Positions 11,020 through 20,309 of a stretch of DNA of 64,000 nucleotides are shown piece by piece. The translations under genes and the position numbers were made by a program. The notes under the pieces were generated by a model. The model saw only the letters and a list, made by a program, of their open reading frames with translations. It was not told the DNA's origin and did no database searches. The DNA is from Pseudomonadota bacterium (GTDB taxonomy: Bacteria; Pseudomonadota; Gammaproteobacteria; Burkholderiales; Burkholderiaceae_C): NCBI GenBank assembly GCA_020161775.1, contig JAIUOW010000004.1:186001-250000 (forward strand). Direction: 5' to 3'. How positions within the stretch are numbered: the stretch's first letter is position 1; every line of letters starts with the position of its first letter.

Positions 11020-11898
11020 GTGACCCATTCCCCCGAAAGCGCGGCCAACCGCCGCGGTATCGCCGCCATGTCGCTGGCCATGGCCAGCTTTGTGACCAAC
11101 GACGCGCTGGTCAAGTACGTGAGCCAGACGCTGCCCACGGCCCAGCTCATCTTTATCCGCGCCGTGTTTGCGGCGTTGCTGCTGCTGGTGGTGGCGCGTG
11201 CCATGGGCGCGCTGAACGGCGCGGGCCTGCGTGCCATGGCCCAGAGGCGCGTGCTGCTGCGCTCCGGGCTGGACGCGCTGGGCACCTTCACCTACCTCAC
11301 ATCGCTGTTCCACCTGCCCATTGGCAATGCCACGGCCATCAACATGGCCACGCCGCTGTTCATCACGCTGTTTGCCGTGATCGCGTTCAGGGAACGCGTG
11401 GGCGCCGGGCGCTGGCTGGCGGTGGCTGCGGGTTTTGCGGGCGTGCTGCTGGTCGTGCAGCCCAGCGCGGCGGGCTTCAACGCCTATGCGCTGCTGTGCC
11501 TGGTGGGCACGTTGTTCCATGCCGCGCGCGACCTGGGCACGCGCACCATCGCGCCCAGCACGCCGTCCATCCTGATCACGCTGGCCACAGCGCTGGCCGT
11601 GCTGGCCATGGCCGCGGTGCTGACCGCGCTGCAGGGCTGGCAGACGCCCACCGCGCAACAACTGCTGTTGCTGGCGGCGGCGGCCGTATTCCTGAGCGCG
11701 GGCTACTTTCTGGTCATCACCGGCATGCGCGCGGGTGAGATGAGCGTGATCGCGCCCTTTCGCTACACCGGGCTGCTGTTTGCGCTGGTGCTGGGCTGGC
11801 TGGTGTGGGGCGACGTGCCCAACGCACTGGCCTGGGCCGGCATCGCCATGCTGGTGGGCGCAGGGTTGTTTGTGCTGCGGCGCGCGCGGAACTCATGA
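11020..11898 (+). CDS. DMT-family (EamA) metabolite exporter
   Basis: This 292-residue membrane protein has about ten hydrophobic segments, arranged as two EamA repeats with the usual positively charged loops. DMT carriers export or exchange small metabolites such as amino acids across the inner membrane; the substrate cannot be predicted. The first usable start is GTG at 11020, and no good ribosome site precedes it. A later ATG (MSLAMASF) is possible and would shorten the N-terminus by about 16 residues. It is divergent from the secreted hydrolase with a 51-bp gap, and no operon partner follows. Confidence 0.85.
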   Translation: MTHSPESAANRRGIAAMSLAMASFVTNDALVKYVSQTLPTAQLIFIRAVFAALLLLVVARAMGALNGAGLRAMAQRRVLLRSGLDALGTFTYLTSLFHLPIGNATAINMATPLFITLFAVIAFRERVGAGRWLAVAAGFAGVLLVVQPSAAGFNAYALLCLVGTLFHAARDLGTRTIAPSTPSILITLATALAVLAMAAVLTALQGWQTPTAQQLLLLAAAAVFLSAGYFLVITGMRAGEMSVIAPFRYTGLLFALVLGWLVWGDVPNALAWAGIAMLVGAGLFVLRRARNS

Positions 11899-11968
11899 CG
11901 CGCGGAACAGTCACACCGGCTGACGCCTGCCACCTGTGATGCAGGAAACTGAACGGAGGAATTGAACC

Positions 11969-12346
11969 ATGATGATCGCCATCTGGGCCGTGGGCCTGAT
12001 CCTGCTGGCCGTGTGGAGCGGCCTGATGTGGGCCACGCATGCCCTGTGGAGCCTGGTGACGGCCGCGCCGTGGGCAGAAACGGTGGAAAAAGCCCGCACC
12101 CTGCCCTTGCCCGAGGTACTGGCGCCGTGGTTCGGCCCGGCCTGGCGTGAATGGGTGGATTCCATGGCGCCGTTCATGCAATGGGCGGCCGGCCTGCTGC
12201 AGGGATCGGGTGAATTTCTGGTCGGGCTGGTGCCCATCGCCCTCTGGGTGGTGTGGGGCCTGGGCGCGGCGTCACTTGTGGCGCTGACGCTGGCAGCCGC
12301 CGGCGGGGTGCTGTTCTTCCGCCGGCGCCAGCTGCGCATGGCCTGA
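11969..12346 (+). CDS. Small two-helix membrane protein, function unknown
   Basis: This 125-residue protein is not one I recognise. It has a hydrophobic helix at roughly residues 3-25, a soluble amphipathic middle section rich in Trp and Pro (about 30-70), and a long hydrophobic region near 80-112. It ends with a basic FFRRRQLR tail, which suggests the C-terminus is cytoplasmic. The GGAGGAA ribosome site 9-10 bp before the ATG is strong and supports real translation. It lies between the DMT carrier and a decayed pseudogene on the other strand. Confidence 0.7.
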   Translation: MMIAIWAVGLILLAVWSGLMWATHALWSLVTAAPWAETVEKARTLPLPEVLAPWFGPAWREWVDSMAPFMQWAAGLLQGSGEFLVGLVPIALWVVWGLGAASLVALTLAAAGGVLFFRRRQLRMA

Positions 12347-12359
12347 GCGTGCAGCGGCT

Positions 12360-12596
12360 TCAGCTGCCGTAGAAAACCGCTCTTCGGTCACCTTGCCGTC
12401 CTGTACGGTGTAGACACCCATCTCGTCCATGCCCAGGCGCTCGCCGCCCTTGGTTGCGGCCTTCCACCCGGGCGCCCTCGCCTTGCATGGCCTCGACCGA
12501 CACGACGGTGTCGGCCCAGAACTGCTGGCCAGCTTCGTCAAACCGGCCAGCCTTGCACAGTGCGGTGAAGGCATTGGCAACTTCCTGCGTGTTCAT
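12360..12596 (-). pseudogene. Remnant of a SnoaL-like (NTF2-fold) protein gene
   Basis: The first ~44 codons read as a SnoaL-like protein (MNTQEVANAFTALCKAGRF...VEGR). The frame then changes at about 12455-12465: the family's C-terminal segment, ERLGMDEMGVYTVQDGKV, continues in another frame. Near 12373 the original frame resumes to give the ending FYGS and a stop. About 40 residues usual for this family between the two parts are missing. The parts therefore record an internal deletion with a frameshift, plus a second shift in a short T-run. The start still has a usable ribosome site. The family assignment is from memory of the pattern; the frame disruption is seen directly. Confidence 0.7.
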
Positions 12597-12664
12597 GGGG
12601 AATCTCCTTGGGTTGATGGAGCAGCCAGCGTAGGCGGGTTGAAGGTCAGCTGTGTGTCAGCAGC

Positions 12665-13993
12665 CTACACGGGCAACAGCACCTGGACCTCCAGCCCCCC
12701 ACCCTCGGCATTGCCCACCCTGAACACCCCCCCATGCGCCTGCGCCACCAGCCGGCACAGGTACAGGCCCAGGCCCACGCCGCCGGTGGCGCGTTCGCGT
12801 GAGGTGTCGGGGCGGTAGAAGGGCTCGGCCAGGTGGGGTAGCGCGTCGGCGGGCACGCCGGGCCCGTGGTCACGCACCGTGAAGGCCACCCCCTGCCCTT
12901 GCAACGCCACCCGCAAAACCGGCGGCTGCGGGGCGCCCGCGCTGTGGCGCAGCGCGTTGTCCAGCAGGTTGCGCAGCAGCAGGCGCATGCGGGTGCGGTC
13001 CAGGTTCAGCGTGGGCAGGCCATCGGCCAGCTCCAGCTGCACGGCGGCGCCAGGGTGGCTTTGCGCCAGCGCATCCACCACCTCGCGTGCCAGCGCGGCG
13101 GGGTCGGTGGGCTCGCGATGCAGCGCGCTGTGGCCGGCGCCCAGGCGTTCGCTTTCCAGCAGGTCATTCACCAGGCTGGCCATTTCCTGCAGGTCGCGCA
13201 GCAGCGCGCTGCGCCGCGCGCCGGTGTCGCCGTCCTCCACCAGCAGTTCGGTGTTCAGCCGCGCACGGGTGATGGGGCTGCGCAGCTCGTGGCTGATGGC
13301 CAGCAGCAGCGTGCGCTTGGCCTCCAGCATCTGGTGGATGCTCGCGGCCATGGCGTTCACGTCGGTGGCCAGGTCACCCAGCTCGTCACGGCGGCGCACG
13401 GCTATGGGCTGCGCAAAGTCGCCCGTGCCAAAGCGCCGCGCCCCCGCGCCAATGTCGTCCAGCGGGCGCAGCAGCCGGCGCACATAGGCATAGGCCAGCG
13501 CAGTCAGCAGCAGCAGCGTGGTCAGCGTCGCCCAGCCAATGAAGCGCGGGCGATCACGCCAGGGCTTGATGCTCAGGCCAAAGTCGATGCGGTGTCCGTC
13601 GGCGGTGGTGCGGGTCAGCAGCCGCTCGTCGCCAGGGTCGGGCGGGTCGTCCATCCACCGGTCGCGGCGGTGGCGATGCGCGTCATCGTCATCAGGGTGG
13701 CTGCGCCAGTTGACCTGCGGGCCGCTGATGCGCACCGTGACCGGCAGGCGCTGCGTGATGGCCTGGGCGCGGTCCACGCTGGGCGGGCTGCCAATCTCGG
13801 CGGCCACGCGATCCACATAGTCCACCAGCAGCGGGCGGGCCGCGTCGCGCCAGCCCGTGCCCAGCGCCTTTTGCATGCCAAACAGGAAGGCGCCGCTCAT
13901 GGCCAGCGCCAGCAGGATGAACAGCACCACCAGGCGCCAGCGCAATGAATGGCGCAGGCGCTGATGCCAGTTGATCTGGCCGGCCTGCGTCAT
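12665..13993 (-). CDS. Membrane sensor histidine kinase with a His/Asp-rich periplasmic loop
   Basis: This 442-residue kinase is the partner of the response regulator encoded just upstream. Membrane helices lie at about 19-40 and 152-171, enclosing a periplasmic domain of roughly 110 residues. A HAMP linker follows (about 172-222), then the HisKA domain with phospho-acceptor His235 in AISHELRSPITRARL. The HATPase domain shows LLRNLLDNALRHS, DHGPGVP and GGVGLGLYLC. Residues about 99-122 of the loop are very rich in Asp, His and Arg, which suggests metal or charge sensing. It overlaps the regulator gene by 4 bp, so the two are translationally coupled. Confidence 0.93.
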   Translation of the reverse strand: MTQAGQINWHQRLRHSLRWRLVVLFILLALAMSGAFLFGMQKALGTGWRDAARPLLVDYVDRVAAEIGSPPSVDRAQAITQRLPVTVRISGPQVNWRSHPDDDDAHRHRRDRWMDDPPDPGDERLLTRTTADGHRIDFGLSIKPWRDRPRFIGWATLTTLLLLTALAYAYVRRLLRPLDDIGAGARRFGTGDFAQPIAVRRRDELGDLATDVNAMAASIHQMLEAKRTLLLAISHELRSPITRARLNTELLVEDGDTGARRSALLRDLQEMASLVNDLLESERLGAGHSALHREPTDPAALAREVVDALAQSHPGAAVQLELADGLPTLNLDRTRMRLLLRNLLDNALRHSAGAPQPPVLRVALQGQGVAFTVRDHGPGVPADALPHLAEPFYRPDTSRERATGGVGLGLYLCRLVAQAHGGVFRVGNAEGGGLEVQVLLPV

Positions 13994-14676
13994 GGCGGCG
14001 GCCTGAGGGCCAGCGCATAGCCCGCGTTGCGCAAGGTCTTGATGGCGTCCAGCGGCTCCAGCTTCTTGCGCAGGCGGCTCACCACGATGTCCACCGCGCG
14101 GGTGTACAGCTCGGCCTCGCGGCCACGCAGGTGGTTCAGGATGTCGTCGCGGGTGAAGACCTTGCCTGGCTCGCGGGCCAGCAACAGCAGCAGGTCAAAT
14201 TCGGTGCTGGTCAGCTCCAGTGGCTCGCCCTGCCTGAAGGCTGCGCGGGTGGTGGGGTCGATCAGCAGGCCGTCAAACTGCAGCGTGCCGCTTGTACCTG
14301 TGGGCTTTTTCCGGCGCAGCACGGTCTGGATGCGCGCGACCAGCTCGCGCGGCTCGAACGGCTTGGGCAGGTAGTCGTCCGCGCCCAGCTCCAGCCCCAC
14401 CACGCGGTCCATCACATCACCGCGGGCGGTCAGCATCACGATGGGAATGTCGCTCTCCTTGCGGATGGTGCGGCACAGCTCGAAGCCGTCCATCTCGGGC
14501 AGCATCACGTCCAGGATGGCGGCGTCAAAACCGCCGCGCCGCTGCTCCTGGCGCATCAGCGCCAGGCCGGCGCTGGGCCGCAGCGCTTGCACCAGCTGCA
14601 TTTCATAGCGCGCGAAATACGTGGCCAGCGGCTCCCCCAGCCCGGCATCGTCGTCAATCAGCAGGATGCGTTGCAT
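13990..14676 (-). CDS. OmpR-family response regulator
   Basis: This 228-residue regulator receives phosphate from the kinase encoded immediately downstream. The receiver domain has acidic residues Asp8-Asp9, phospho-acceptor Asp56 (AILDVMLPEMDG), Thr83 and Lys105 (LPKPFEPREL). The C-terminal winged helix includes LELTSTEFDLLLLLAREPGKVFTRDDIL, typical of the OmpR/CpxR group. The gene lies between the Spy-like lipoprotein gene and the kinase, all on the minus strand. This resembles cpxP-cpxR-cpxA or metal-stress systems. The gap to the Spy-like gene holds a GC-rich repeat. Confidence 0.94.
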   Translation of the reverse strand: MQRILLIDDDAGLGEPLATYFARYEMQLVQALRPSAGLALMRQEQRRGGFDAAILDVMLPEMDGFELCRTIRKESDIPIVMLTARGDVMDRVVGLELGADDYLPKPFEPRELVARIQTVLRRKKPTGTSGTLQFDGLLIDPTTRAAFRQGEPLELTSTEFDLLLLLAREPGKVFTRDDILNHLRGREAELYTRAVDIVVSRLRKKLEPLDAIKTLRNAGYALALRPPP

Positions 14677-14702
14677 GCGGCTGATTGTGGCGTACGACAG
14701 GT

Positions 14703-14785
14703 TTGGCCGCCGGGCCGCCCCAAGGCCAAACGCGGCCCCCTCGGGGGGCAGGGAGCTACACGCAGTGAGCGACCGTGGGGGCTCA
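14703..14785. repeat. Multi-hairpin GC-rich intergenic repeat (Comamonadaceae type)
   Basis: This stretch of short inverted blocks (for example CCCCC-TC-GGGGGG and GGCCGCCGGGCCGCC) ends in a GCAGTGAGCGACCGTGGGGG segment. I recall this pattern from many intergenic sites in Acidovorax-like genomes. It overlaps the stop codon of the Spy-like gene and separates it from the response-regulator gene. It may act as an RNA hairpin between the two. The copy number in this genome cannot be judged from the window. Confidence 0.5.
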
Positions 14786-15250
14786 TCCTCGGCGCCAGCC
14801 GCCGCGGCTTTGCATGAACTCGCGCACCTTGGTCTGCTGCGCGGGCGTCAGGCTGTCATAGAAGTCGCCAGCTGCGGTAATCACTTCAGGGCTCTTACCG
14901 GTGATGGCGGTGGTCTTTTCGGTCACCAGCGCCTGGGCGCGGGCACGGTCGAATTTGTCACCGGCGACCAGGGCTTCCACCTCGGCGCGCGGGTTGGCGG
15001 CCTTGCCCTGCAGCGCAGCGCGCTGGGCCTGCAGCTTGTCGGCCAGCACGCCCAGCTTGGCTTTCTGGTCGGCGTTCAATTCCAGCTTGTCGCTCACGCG
15101 GTCCACCATCTTGGTGCGGAATTTCGCCTGGTCCTCGGCCGAGGCGTGCATGCCGTGATGGCCGACACGATGGCCGCAGGCGGTGATTCCGCCCAGAACA
15201 ATGGTGGCGCCGAACAGGCCGTACAGGGTGCGTTTGATCCAGGGTCGCAT
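14783..15250 (-). CDS. Spy/CpxP-family periplasmic stress protein (LTxxQ), probable lipoprotein
   Basis: This 155-residue protein has a hydrophobic N-terminus with lipobox ITAC (22-25, lipid Cys25). A His-rich patch follows (His27, 31, 32, 35). The helical remainder has two LTxxQ-type motifs, LNADQKAKL near 58-66 and LTPAQQ at 134-139. Spy/CpxP/ZraP proteins bind misfolded periplasmic proteins or metals and often damp the linked two-component system. Position at the head of a regulator-kinase pair supports that role. An AAAGGA ribosome site precedes the ATG. The lipid anchor is unusual for the family and is inferred from the Cys alone. Confidence 0.82.
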   Translation of the reverse strand: MRPWIKRTLYGLFGATIVLGGITACGHRVGHHGMHASAEDQAKFRTKMVDRVSDKLELNADQKAKLGVLADKLQAQRAALQGKAANPRAEVEALVAGDKFDRARAQALVTEKTTAITGKSPEVITAAGDFYDSLTPAQQTKVREFMQSRGGWRRG

Positions 15251-15381
15251 AACAGAGTCCTTTCAAAGGGGTTGTTGATGCCCTCGATGGTGCCGGCGCA
15301 ACACCTGCGGGTCATCGCAGCACGGTTTCGCTTTATTTCAGTTTGTTTCGGCGCTTAGACTGGCTGTACGGAGAACAACAA

Positions 15382-17091
15382 ATGCGAAGCCTGTTCCGAG
15401 CGGGGGTCATGGCCCTGCTGCTGGTGGGGGCCGCCGGCGGCGCCCTGGCGCAAAGCCCGGTGGATGTGGGGCCGTCCGCCGACGTGGACATCACCGCCCG
15501 CACCGAATGGTGGATCGACCCCACCGGCACGCTGGACGCCGCCCAGGTGGCGGCGCAGGCGGCCACGCTGCCCTGGCAGCCGTCGCGCGCCACCCAAAGC
15601 CATGCGCTGGGCACCGGCGCGCTGTGGCAGCGCTTCACGCTCGGGCCGCTGCCGCCGGGCTCGCGCTGGTACCTGCAGGTCAGCTTTCACGGCATTGATA
15701 CGGCCAGCCTCTACCACCAGGGCCCGGACGGCCCATGGACGGGCCTGCACGCGGGTGACCACCGGCCCGTGGCGCAATGGCCCATCCGTGACCGTATCCC
15801 GGTGTTTGAGGTGGCCACGCCCGACGGCGCGCGCGCCTATCTGCTGCGCATGACCAACCAGCCCATCCCGGTGGGCGCGCAGCTGCGCCTGATGCGCGAG
15901 GACACGCTGGGCCACTGGCGCAACACCAGCCTGCTGCTGCTGGGCGCGTACTTTGGCCTGGCGGTGCTGGTGATCTACCTGGGCGCGTTGAGCGCGCGGC
16001 AGTACGCCGACCGTGCCTTTGCGCTGTACTGCCTGTACGCCGCGTCCATGATGATGATCCAGCTGTGCTTCATGGGTGTCGGCGGCCTGTTTGTCTGGCC
16101 GCAATCGCCCTGGTGGAACAACGCCGCGCCGTATGTGTTTGCCATGCTGTCGTGCGCCACCGGCACGCTGCTGGTGCGCGAGGTCTGCGGCACGCGCCGG
16201 CTGTCGGCGCCGCTGGATCATTTTGTGCTGGCCTGGGCGGCGTTTGGCGTGGTCTGGGCCGTGGCCTACACAGCCTGGCCCGCGCCCTGGAGCTTTGCCG
16301 TGCTCACGCTGTACCAGGTGGCCACGCTGGTGCTGGTGCTGGCCGTATGCGTGTGGAGCCACCGCCACGGCGAGCGCTGGGCGCTGTGGATGGCGGTGGG
16401 CTTTCTGCCGGTGATCGCCACCGCGCCCTTTCCCACGCTGCGCAACTGGGGCGTGCTGAGCGCGAGCTTCCTCACGCAATATTCGCTGGCCATCGGCGCG
16501 GCGCTGGAGATCCCCTTGCAGCTGTGGGTGCTGGGCCGGCGCGCGCGGGAGCTCAGCGAATCACGCGTGCGCGCCCGCGCCATGGACACGCGCGACCCCT
16601 TGACCGGCCTGCCCGTGCCCGAGGTGCTGACCTTCCGCCTGCGCGATGCGCTGCGCCGCGCGCGCCGCACCCGGCTGGGCTGCGCCGTGCTGGCGGTGGA
16701 CCTGTCCAACCACGCCGACATCCTGGCAGCGCATGGCCGCGAGGCTGCCGACCGCGCGCTGGTGCTGGCCGCCGCCCGGCTGATGGGCGTGGCGCGCGAC
16801 GTGGACACCGTGGCACGCACCGGCGCCAGCCAGTTTGTGATGCTGCTGGAGGGGCCGGTCAAGCCGGCGGAAATGGTGGCCCTGGCTACCCAGGCGCTGG
16901 CGGGCGGCCTGCGCCCCTCACCGCGCCTGCCGCCGGGCGTGACGCTGCGCTTTCACATCGCCACCGTACTGGCGCCGGACCCCAAGCTGCCCGAAAGCCA
17001 TGACGCCGATGCCTGCCTGAGCTGGCTGGCCGACACGCTGGCCGCTCTGCCGCCGGATGCGCGCAAGACCATCGTCCACCTGAACTACTGA
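15382..17091 (+). CDS. 7TMR-DISM receptor with a degenerate GGDEF domain
   Basis: The product is 569 residues. A signal peptide (about 1-24) is followed by a periplasmic 7TMR-DISM extracellular domain (to about 170), seven hydrophobic segments (about 180-380), and a cytoplasmic GGDEF-like domain that begins at RDPLTGLP. The catalytic loop that should read GG(D/E)EF is GASQF here (residues 481-485). Metal- and substrate-binding acidic residues are therefore missing, and diguanylate cyclase activity is unlikely. A sensor or allosteric role is more likely. I chose the ATG at 15382, which has GGAGAA upstream, over a TTG at 15343. It is divergent from the Spy-like gene. Confidence 0.85.
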   Translation: MRSLFRAGVMALLLVGAAGGALAQSPVDVGPSADVDITARTEWWIDPTGTLDAAQVAAQAATLPWQPSRATQSHALGTGALWQRFTLGPLPPGSRWYLQVSFHGIDTASLYHQGPDGPWTGLHAGDHRPVAQWPIRDRIPVFEVATPDGARAYLLRMTNQPIPVGAQLRLMREDTLGHWRNTSLLLLGAYFGLAVLVIYLGALSARQYADRAFALYCLYAASMMMIQLCFMGVGGLFVWPQSPWWNNAAPYVFAMLSCATGTLLVREVCGTRRLSAPLDHFVLAWAAFGVVWAVAYTAWPAPWSFAVLTLYQVATLVLVLAVCVWSHRHGERWALWMAVGFLPVIATAPFPTLRNWGVLSASFLTQYSLAIGAALEIPLQLWVLGRRARELSESRVRARAMDTRDPLTGLPVPEVLTFRLRDALRRARRTRLGCAVLAVDLSNHADILAAHGREAADRALVLAAARLMGVARDVDTVARTGASQFVMLLEGPVKPAEMVALATQALAGGLRPSPRLPPGVTLRFHIATVLAPDPKLPESHDADACLSWLADTLAALPPDARKTIVHLNY

Positions 17092-17098
17092 CGCGCGC

Positions 17099-17131
17099 TC
17101 AGGCGAAGTTCTCGTTCAGGCGAAGTTCTCG
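17099..17131. repeat. Short tandem duplication at the 3' end of the aldo/keto reductase gene
   Basis: The 16-bp unit TCAGGCGAAGTTCTCG occurs at 17099-17114 and again at 17116-17131, a 17-bp period. On the minus strand the unit encodes the last residues and stop of the aldo/keto reductase (ENFA, stop). The outer copy lies beyond the stop as an echo. It looks like replication slippage. Confidence 0.85.
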
Positions 17132-18114
17132 GTATCCACCTCGCTCGTGGCCTGCGCGTCATAGCGCGGGCCCGACACCGTCTGCTGGTTGATCAGCCCA
17201 TCCACCTGCGCCAGCACCTGCGGGCTGAGCGCGATGCGCGCCGCCGCGATGTTGTCACGCATGTGCGATTCATTCGTGGTGCCTGGGATGGGAATGATGT
17301 GCGGCGCCTTGTGCAGCAGCCAGGCCAGGGCCAGCTGCGCGGGCGTGCAGCCCATTTCGCTGGCCAGCGCCGTGTAGCCCTTGAGCAGCGCCAGGTTGGC
17401 CGGGTAGTGCTCGGGCTTGAAGCGCGGCATGGCGCGGCGGATGTCGCCCGCGGGCAAGGCGCTCACGTCCGTCACCGTGCCACACAGGTAGCCGCGCGCC
17501 ACGGGGCTGAAGGCCACAAAGGCCGTGCCCAGTTCGCGGCAGGCGTCCAGCACGGCAATCTCGGCATTGCGCGACCACAGTGAGTATTCGGTCTGCAGTG
17601 CGGCAATGGGGTGCACCGCATGCGCGCGACGCAGCGTGGCGGCAGACACCTCGCTCAGGCCAATGCTGCGCACCTGGCCGCGCTCGACCATGCGCGACAT
17701 CTCGCCCACGCTGTCTTCAATCGGCACCTTCCTGTCCCAACGGTGCAGGTAATACAGGTCGATCACGTCCGTCTTCAGGCGGCGCAGGCTGTTCTCGCAT
17801 TCACGGCGCAGCGTCTCGGGCCGCCCGTCGATCACGCGCGTCATCTTGCCGTCCACGGGGATGATGGCCATGCCGCATTTGCTGGCCAGCGTGAAGCGGC
17901 TGCGGTGCTTTGCCAGCACCGCGCCCACACGCTCTTCATTGCGGCCACCGCCATACAGCGTGGCCGTGTCAAAAAAGTCGTAGCCCGCGTCCAGCGCACC
18001 CAGCAGCACGCGCTCGCCCTGCTCCGCGCTGGCGGCCGGGCCATAGGCATGGTCCAGGTTCATGCAGCCCAGGCCGATGGGCTGGACCTTGAGTTCGCCG
18101 ACCTTGCGTTGCAT
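17116..18114 (-). CDS. Aldo/keto reductase, last gene of the pmd operon
   Basis: This 332-residue (beta/alpha)8 NADPH-dependent oxidoreductase has the expected catalytic Asp and Tyr in DTATLYGGGRNEE, Lys in LASKCGM and His in YLHRWD. The ATG is fused to the pmdC stop (TGATG, 1-bp overlap), so it is translated with the protocatechuate 4,5-cleavage genes. No established step of that pathway needs such an enzyme. It might reduce an aldehyde intermediate or a related aromatic aldehyde, but this is inference. The upstream in-frame start at 18156 is rejected because it lies inside pmdC. The 3' end is duplicated as a short tandem repeat. Confidence 0.85.
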   Translation of the reverse strand: MQRKVGELKVQPIGLGCMNLDHAYGPAASAEQGERVLLGALDAGYDFFDTATLYGGGRNEERVGAVLAKHRSRFTLASKCGMAIIPVDGKMTRVIDGRPETLRRECENSLRRLKTDVIDLYYLHRWDRKVPIEDSVGEMSRMVERGQVRSIGLSEVSAATLRRAHAVHPIAALQTEYSLWSRNAEIAVLDACRELGTAFVAFSPVARGYLCGTVTDVSALPAGDIRRAMPRFKPEHYPANLALLKGYTALASEMGCTPAQLALAWLLHKAPHIIPIPGTTNESHMRDNIAAARIALSPQVLAQVDGLINQQTVSGPRYDAQATSEVDTENFA

Positions 18115-19061
18115 CACGACAGCTGCTGTTCGAGTTGATGCAGCACCTGGTAGCAAGGCAGTACCTTGGCCACGCTCGCATTGGGCTCACGCCCCTCCTT
18201 GATCGCGGCAAAGAACTCACGGTCCTGCAGCTCGATGCCGTTCATGCTCACGTCCACCTGGCTCACGTCGATCTTTTCGTCCTTGCCGTTGAACAGATCG
18301 TCATAGCGCGCGATGTAGGTGGCCGTGTCGCCGATGTAGCGGAAGAAGGTGCCCAGCGGGCCGTCGTTGTTGAAGCTCAAACTGAGCGTGCAGATCGCGC
18401 CGTTGGCCGCCTGCAGCTGGATGCTCATGTCCATGGCAATGCCCAGCGTGGGGTGGATCGGACCCTGGATGGCGTTGGCCTTCACGATGGGGCTGCCGCA
18501 CTGGTAGGCAAACAGGTCCACCGTGTGCGCGGCGTGGTGCCACAGCAGGTGGTCCGTCCAGCTGCGCGGCTGGCCCAGCGCGTTCATGTTGGTACGGCGG
18601 AAGAAGTACGTCTGCACGTCCATCTGCTGGATGTTGAACTCACCCGCCTTGATCTTTTTGTGCACGTACTGGTGGCTGGGGTTGAAGCGGCGGGTGTGGC
18701 CGCACATGGCCACCAGGCCGCTGGCTTTGGCCCTGGCCACCACTTCCTCGCCGTCCTTGAGCACGTCGCACAGCGGGATTTCCACCTGTACATGTTTGCC
18801 CGCGGCCAGGCAGGCCAGGGTCTGCGACGCATGCATCTGCGTGGGTGTGCACAGGATCACGGCGTCCACTTCTTTCAGCGCCAGGCTCTCGGCCAGGTCG
18901 GTGGTCACGTGGCCTATGCCGTATTTGGCGGCCACTTCTTTGGTTTTGTCCAGCTCGCGGCCGATCACGCTCACGCATTCCACGCCGTCGATCAGCTTGA
19001 TGGCGTCCAGGTGCTTGGTGCCGAAGGCGCCGGCGCCTGCCAGGGCTACTTTGATGGTCAT
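18114..19061 (-). CDS. pmdC: 4-carboxy-2-hydroxymuconate-6-semialdehyde dehydrogenase (LigC/PmdC)
   Basis: This 315-residue Gfo/Idh/MocA-fold enzyme oxidises the cyclised ring-cleavage product of protocatechuate to 2-pyrone-4,6-dicarboxylate with NAD(P). The N-terminal Rossmann motif is GAGAFGTKH (about 9-17), with the family's CTPTQMHA segment and the EIPLCD region. The length equals that of LigC from Sphingobium as I remember it. It follows pmdB by 3 bp and overlaps the aldo/keto reductase start. Presence directly beside the pmdAB dioxygenase makes the assignment strong. Confidence 0.93.
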   Translation of the reverse strand: MTIKVALAGAGAFGTKHLDAIKLIDGVECVSVIGRELDKTKEVAAKYGIGHVTTDLAESLALKEVDAVILCTPTQMHASQTLACLAAGKHVQVEIPLCDVLKDGEEVVARAKASGLVAMCGHTRRFNPSHQYVHKKIKAGEFNIQQMDVQTYFFRRTNMNALGQPRSWTDHLLWHHAAHTVDLFAYQCGSPIVKANAIQGPIHPTLGIAMDMSIQLQAANGAICTLSLSFNNDGPLGTFFRYIGDTATYIARYDDLFNGKDEKIDVSQVDVSMNGIELQDREFFAAIKEGREPNASVAKVLPCYQVLHQLEQQLS

Positions 19062-19064
19062 GGT

Positions 19065-20305
<1,241 letters not shown>

Positions 20306-20309
20306 GATT

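Noticed and set aside
10969-11661. Extension of the secreted hydrolase to 11661
   Set aside because: The added part is antisense to the DMT transporter and would bury the signal peptide.
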